DNA of 19,596 nucleotides from CAZHHH01 sp052400685 (GTDB lineage: Bacteria; Bacteroidota; Bacteroidia; Bacteroidales; Marinilabiliaceae): the NCBI GenBank assembly GCA_052400685.1, contig JBQTGJ010000032.1; one strand, written 5' to 3'. Below, piece after piece: positions 15,409-19,596 of the stretch (the stretch's first letter is position 1; each line of letters opens with the position of its first letter). The notes under the pieces were generated by a model. It made no database searches. It was not told the origin of the DNA and worked only from the letters and a program-made list of their open reading frames with translations. A program made the position numbers and the translations under genes.

Positions 15409-18288
15409 ATGAAAAAAAACAGTGAAATTCTGACAACACTATTGTGCAGATCAGCAATAGTCATATCGCTTCTTTTCACGATGACCTCTGCATTTGCACA
15501 ATCATATTGGGTAAAAGGACAAATAGTTGACGCACAAAATGAACAACCGCTGGCAGGAGCTACCATCATGCTCAGAGCGACAGCCTCAGAGTTAAAAAAA
15601 GGACAAAGCGCAGATGAATCAGGTCATTTTATGCTCATACAAACCACCCCCGGAGACTATGAAATAACCGTATCGTTTTTGGGCTACAACGATTACACCG
15701 CACAAATAACAGTCACAGACAGTCATATAGACATGGGCATCATCAAATTAGCCTCAAAAAATCAAAAGCTGGATCAAGTCAACGTTAATGCAATGATGAT
15801 ACGTCAGGATTTACGCGGAGACACAACGATTTATAATGCCGACGCCTTTAAAGTAAACGCCGATGCATCGACCGAAGACTTGCTAAAAAAGATGCCTGGC
15901 ATCACCGTTGATGGCTCAACCATTAAAGCGGGCGGTGAAGAAGTAAAAAAAGTACTTGTAGACGGCAAAGAATTTTTCGGCAACGACCCAATGATGGCAG
16001 TAAAAAATATTCAGGCCGATATGGTTGATAAAATAGAAGTATTTGACAAGCAGAGCGACCAGGCTGAATTCACCGGGTTTTACGATGGTAATGAAGAGCG
16101 AACCATAAATATAGCCACAAAAAAAGGAAGAGCCATAGGTCGATTTGGTCGTGTTTATGCCGGATATGGCAGTGATGACCGTTACGAAGCCGGCGGTAAT
16201 ATCAACCAATTCAATGGAAATAGGCGTTTGTCGCTTGTCGGACTGTTCAATAATGTGAACCAACAAAATTTCTCAATGGAAGATATCACCGGCTCACTCA
16301 GCGGCCAAAATCGCCGGCGTGGGGGACCTGGCGGATTCGGCGAAGGCATTACCGGCGAAAACATGGACGGCCTGTCAACCACCAAATCCATTGGCTTAAA
16401 TTACAGTGATCTCCTGTTTAATAAAGTTGAAATAACCACCAGCTACTTTTATAACGACACCAAAAACACCAACCAATCCGACAGCTATCGGGAATATTTC
16501 GCCACCAACGACGAGAATCATACTTACAATGAAATATATGACTCAGAAAGTGATAATTACAATCACCGCTTTAGCATGCGACTCATCTATTCGATTGACA
16601 GTCTCAACAGCATTATTTTCACACCACGTCTGAGTTGGCAAGACAACACACGCAACTCTTTAACAGAAGGCACCGATTTTTATGATTTGCAGGAATCACT
16701 CCTCTCCTCTTCCCTTTATGACACAGAAAACAACGGATTATCGGTAAGCGGCAATCTCATGTTTCGTCACAAATTCATGAAAAACAGACGTACCATATCA
16801 GTGCGTATCGGCACCTCATCGAAGAAAACCGACAGTCAGTCGACCTCCTACTCACTCAGCGAATACATTAATGAGCAGGACCGGGATTTAATGACCAATC
16901 AGTTTGCTGACAATGATGATAAGAGTTATAATGTCAGTACCGATTTAATCTACACTGAGCCAATATCGCCCAGAAGTATGATCATGCTTAATTACAGTCC
17001 GTCAATGACTTATAACAAAGGTGATAAATCCGTGTTCGATTTAGCCCTTGATACAGAACCACTCACCCCGGTTGCATCACTAAGCAATAATACAACATCT
17101 GATTACACGCAACAAAGAGGTGGCATAAGCTATAACTATTCGTCACAAAACTTCAATATAGTAGGTACGCTAAATGCTCAGAATTCAGAACTCGACGGTG
17201 AACAGATCTATCCGCAACCAGTGGACACAAAGAAAAGCTTTAACAGCATTCTTCCTTCGGTTATGGTTCGTTTCAAAAAGGACAGAAGCACCAACCTACG
17301 CATGTTTTACCACACCAACACCAGCGCTCCTTCCATCAGTCAATTGCAGGATGTTGTCGACAACAGTAACACGCGTGTTTACTCTTCGGGTAACCCGGAT
17401 CTGAAGCAGCAGTACTCACACAACCTGATGTTTCATTTTAACAAGGTAAACATCGAAAACTCGCATACATTTTTTGTTATGGGCGGCGTCACTGCCACCT
17501 CCGATTATGTGGCAACCTCCTCAGTTATCGTGGGCCGCGACAGCATTGTGGGCAGTAATATAACACTCCCTAAAGGTGCGCAATTCAACAAATCGGTCAA
17601 TATGGACGGCTATTACAGTTTAAAAACAGCTGTTGCTTACGGCTTCCCGGTTAACCTAATAAAAAGCAACATGAATTTGAGTGCCAATGCTAATTACCAA
17701 AGTAAACCCGGCATGTACAATTATCGAGACACAAAATCAGACACCTACACTTTTAATGCCGGTTTATCGGTCGGTTCCAACATCAGCACTGATCTGGATT
17801 TTACGCTATCGTACAACGCCGGGTATAACATCCTCGAAAACACATCGGCCAACAGCGAAGACTATAACTATTACAACCATACTGCACAATTTAATCTTAA
17901 CTGGCTATTCTTAAAACGCATGGTGTTTAACAACAGCGTTAAACAAATATATTACAAAGGGTTGGGTGATGAATACGACCAGAATTATTTTCTGTGGGAT
18001 GCTGGTTTAGGCGTCAAATTCATGGCAGACAACCGGGCAGAACTACGTCTTAAGGTCTATGATATTCTGAATCAAAACAAGAGCTTAAGTCGCAGCATTA
18101 CCGAAACCTATGTAGAAACGACCAACACCAATGTACTATCGCAATATGCGATGTTAACCTTCACTTACAAACTTAAAACCAAGGGACAACGCCCAGGCAG
18201 ACCTGAAGGCGACAGACAAGGTCCCCCGGATGGTTTTCGCGGCAGAGAAGGTCAAAATGGCGGAACACCACCGCCACCCATGATGTAA
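15409..18288 (+). CDS. Outer-membrane beta-barrel protein with carboxypeptidase-like domain (TonB-receptor-like)
   Basis: A 959-residue outer-membrane protein. A signal peptide ends at about residue 30 (TMTSAFA, then Q). Residues 33-115 form a carboxypeptidase regulatory-like beta-sandwich (VKGQIVDAQNEQPLAGATI). Residues 120-240 form a plug-like domain with family-typical NADASTEDLLKKMPGITVDG, VLVDGKEFFGNDP and DQAEFTGFYDGNEERTINI. The remainder is a beta-barrel of the outer membrane protein beta-barrel family (PF14905-like). A Gly-, Pro- and Arg-rich tail (about 926-959, ending PPPPMM) follows the last barrel strand. It is related to TonB-dependent receptors but is not a SusC, and no SusD neighbour is present. 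The ligand is unknown. It is a single-gene unit with its own terminator. Confidence 0.88.
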   Translation: MKKNSEILTTLLCRSAIVISLLFTMTSAFAQSYWVKGQIVDAQNEQPLAGATIMLRATASELKKGQSADESGHFMLIQTTPGDYEITVSFLGYNDYTAQITVTDSHIDMGIIKLASKNQKLDQVNVNAMMIRQDLRGDTTIYNADAFKVNADASTEDLLKKMPGITVDGSTIKAGGEEVKKVLVDGKEFFGNDPMMAVKNIQADMVDKIEVFDKQSDQAEFTGFYDGNEERTINIATKKGRAIGRFGRVYAGYGSDDRYEAGGNINQFNGNRRLSLVGLFNNVNQQNFSMEDITGSLSGQNRRRGGPGGFGEGITGENMDGLSTTKSIGLNYSDLLFNKVEITTSYFYNDTKNTNQSDSYREYFATNDENHTYNEIYDSESDNYNHRFSMRLIYSIDSLNSIIFTPRLSWQDNTRNSLTEGTDFYDLQESLLSSSLYDTENNGLSVSGNLMFRHKFMKNRRTISVRIGTSSKKTDSQSTSYSLSEYINEQDRDLMTNQFADNDDKSYNVSTDLIYTEPISPRSMIMLNYSPSMTYNKGDKSVFDLALDTEPLTPVASLSNNTTSDYTQQRGGISYNYSSQNFNIVGTLNAQNSELDGEQIYPQPVDTKKSFNSILPSVMVRFKKDRSTNLRMFYHTNTSAPSISQLQDVVDNSNTRVYSSGNPDLKQQYSHNLMFHFNKVNIENSHTFFVMGGVTATSDYVATSSVIVGRDSIVGSNITLPKGAQFNKSVNMDGYYSLKTAVAYGFPVNLIKSNMNLSANANYQSKPGMYNYRDTKSDTYTFNAGLSVGSNISTDLDFTLSYNAGYNILENTSANSEDYNYYNHTAQFNLNWLFLKRMVFNNSVKQIYYKGLGDEYDQNYFLWDAGLGVKFMADNRAELRLKVYDILNQNKSLSRSITETYVETTNTNVLSQYAMLTFTYKLKTKGQRPGRPEGDRQGPPDGFRGREGQNGGTPPPPMM

Positions 18289-18315
18289 CTAAAAATTTAA
18301 AACTACGGGAAAATA

Positions 18316-18353
18316 AATAAGGAGTTTGAGCTTAAAAGCTCAAACTCCTTATT
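18316..18353. terminator. Bidirectional terminator, 16-bp stem
   Basis: AATAAGGAGTTTGAGC (18316-18331) pairs perfectly with GCTCAAACTCCTTATT (18338-18353) around a six-base loop, with A/T-rich flanks on both sides. It serves the convergent beta-barrel and DUF6567-like genes. Confidence 0.88.
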
Positions 18354-18380
18354 TTATGGTCAGGCGCTAATTAAATCAAC

Positions 18381-18983
18381 TTACTGAACTTTTTTAATCC
18401 ATGATCTTTCGTTAGCCTTTATGATTTTTTGAATTCCTTTACGGTTTCTGTATTTTACATAATAGAATTCGTCATCTATTTTGGCAATCACACCATTAAT
18501 ATTTCTGAAACCATCTTTATAAATAACATTATCACCAACACTTAAACCGTCTTTGCTGGTATTAATTGTTGGGTTGACTGTTTGTTCTTCGTTGCTTAAT
18601 TCAGAAAAATTGTCGTTTGAGCCATCGCCCCTAACCTCAAATTCAACAACATCAGCGGTAACAGTACATGAGTTTGTGATTGCAAAAAAATAGAATCCCG
18701 TTTTCCAATTAACAGTAATGTTTGCAAGGGTTTGATTTGGTTTAAGGCGATAATCCATTAGCATATTTTCTTTCGCTTCAGCAACAATAGCCTGTTTACC
18801 TAACCCACCAAAACCAAATAATTTTAATGTTGTTGCAGTCCCCGAAATATTTGTATTAACATAACTAAAATTTGCCTGACTTAACGATGCCGAACTATTC
18901 ATATAACCAGAATGAACAGCACAACCAGAAAAGACAAATAAAACAACAACAATGGGATACAATAATTTTACTTTATTTTTCAT
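18381..18983 (-). CDS. DUF6567-like lipoprotein with extra C-terminal SH3-like region
   Basis: A 200-residue lipoprotein: signal peptide 1-20 ending in lipobox FSGC, lipidated C21. Residues 33-115 resemble the DUF6567 family (SQANFSYV, then LFGFGGLGKQAIVAEAKENML and SCTVTADVVEFEV), small lipoproteins of Bacteroidota with no known function. A linker (about 118-146, rich in Ser, Asn and Glu) leads to residues 147-200 (GDNVIYKDGFRNINGVIAKI, FYYVKYRN), which look like a short SH3- or Tudor-like beta-barrel. I do not recall this extension as part of the usual family. It is transcribed alone. DUF6567 is from memory of the pattern; the lipoprotein call itself is secure. Confidence 0.75.
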   Translation of the reverse strand: MKNKVKLLYPIVVVLFVFSGCAVHSGYMNSSASLSQANFSYVNTNISGTATTLKLFGFGGLGKQAIVAEAKENMLMDYRLKPNQTLANITVNWKTGFYFFAITNSCTVTADVVEFEVRGDGSNDNFSELSNEEQTVNPTINTSKDGLSVGDNVIYKDGFRNINGVIAKIDDEFYYVKYRNRKGIQKIIKANERSWIKKVQ

Positions 18984-19431
18984 TTTAGAATAAATTAATT
19001 TTTTACTACTACTTAATTTTCCAATTCTAATTCAGGATATTTAGACCAAGCATAAATAATTCTTTACTTATTGAACATTCCCATATTAAGCCTATTTTAC
19101 TCTCAAAAGCTAATAATACAACGCAAAATTGTCTTCAATATTTTGTGGTTAATTTATGGCTTAGGCGAGCCATTGGTTATGACCATCAACCGGAATTTAC
19201 AACATCCTATTTATCAATACATATACCATTTACTTTGTTCCAACATTAAATTCAAAAAGCCCAAAAACCTGAAAATCATCAGAAACGAATGGCGCTTCAT
19301 TTCCATCTTCACGTTTTAATTAATGTACCCCATTCAATTTCTGGTCAACACCCATATAACAAAACGCCTGGTGGTTCCCCTTATGATTCAACGCCGGCCT
19401 CATTATTACCTTAAAAACAATTATTTACACA

Positions 19432-19503
19432 AGTAAAGTCACATTTTTCGGGCATCGGGAGCTTTAAAATAAAACATTTTTTCAAGCACTTGAATTTTCG
19501 TGC
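19432..19503 (+). repeat. Dispersed intergenic repeat, copy R4 (partial)
   Basis: Core AGTAAAGTCACATTTTTC (19432-19449) differs from that of R2 by one base. The right end CAAGCACTTGAATTTTCGTGC parallels R1 (CACTTGAGTGTTCTTGC) and R2 (GCGCTGAAGTTTTCTTGC). The left half is missing or unrecognisable. Confidence 0.5.
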
Positions 19504-19537
19504 AACAGACACAAAATTATGTCATATTCTGAAATAG

Positions 19538-19556
19538 CTTGACGTAAAAAGTCAAG
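19538..19556. promoter_or_regulatory. Inverted repeat before right-edge start codon
   Basis: CTTGAC and GTCAAG surround seven bases, ending five bases before an ATG at 19561. It could be an operator or a hairpin covering a ribosome binding site. Confidence 0.3.
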
Positions 19557-19560
19557 TAAA

Positions 19561-19596
19561 ATGAAAAAAAAAGGAATTGCCATGTTAACAAATAGC
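19561..19596 (+). CDS. Possible start of a gene cut by the window edge
   Basis: An open frame begins MKKKGIAMLTNS and runs off the edge. A second ATG at 19582 is also possible, preceded by AAGGAATT. Twelve codons are too few to identify anything. Confidence 0.25.
   Translation, partial: MKKKGIAMLTNS

Larger units (their letters stand above)
18984..19560. other. Non-coding right-hand region
   Basis: An 82-codon frame at 19071-19319 starts with TTG, is rich in Ile, Leu, Lys and Asn, resembles no family I know and has no promoter; I do not call it a gene. The rest holds repeat copy R4 and a short inverted repeat before the possible gene start at 19561. Confidence 0.5.

Noticed and set aside
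19071..19319. 82-codon plus-strand open frame
   Set aside because: It starts with TTG, is Ile/Leu/Lys/Asn-rich as AT-rich non-coding DNA would be, has no promoter and no family resemblance.

Overview
The window looks like chromosomal DNA of an anaerobic or facultative polysaccharide-degrading Bacteroidota, probably of the Bacteroidales/Marinilabiliales type. The reasons are perfect TAnnTTTG -7 promoter elements, AT-rich intergenic DNA without strong Shine-Dalgarno sequences, an outer-membrane beta-barrel protein with a carboxypeptidase-like N-terminal domain, lipoproteins of families I associate with this phylum, and secreted GH115 and PL1 enzymes. This placement is inference from gene families and signals. 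I see no rRNA, tRNA, CRISPR array or transposase.

Region 1 (1-3230) is a small redox/metal-type cluster. A minus-strand pair (VOC protein, then a zinc-ribbon plus 2x[4Fe-4S] ferredoxin, overlapping by 4 bases) diverges from a plus-strand DUF5320-type Gly/Arg-rich protein. Both promoters carry the same perfect palindrome, AAATGAAC-N4-GTTCATTT, so the divergent units probably share a repressor not encoded here. A COG0731-type radical SAM protein follows.

Region 2 (3231-7830) concerns reduced sulfur. L-cysteine desulfidase (CyuA/UPF0597) converges on an 826-residue four-domain protein: CoA-disulfide reductase, rhodanese, TusA and DsrE2. The two genes share a terminator hairpin. One plausible reading is that H2S or persulfide released from cysteine is handled by the fused sulfur-transfer protein.

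Region 3 (7831-15400) is for plant polysaccharide breakdown. It holds a GH115 alpha-glucuronidase (plus strand), a PL1 pectate lyase, an orphan C-terminal piece of a second PL1 gene, and a DUF1593/Sde182-like lipoprotein (all minus). The orphan piece abuts the DUF1593 stop codon, which suggests a deletion scar. No SusC/SusD pair is present, so this is not a canonical polysaccharide utilisation locus.

Region 4 (15400-19596) has a large outer-membrane beta-barrel protein, a DUF6567-like lipoprotein convergent with it, and possibly the first codons of another gene at the right edge.

Several long non-coding stretches carry diverged copies of a dispersed intergenic repeat (core AGTAAACTCACATTTTTC). 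The 762-base gap before the beta-barrel gene contains an unexplained pair of two-block sites with a 43-base period.
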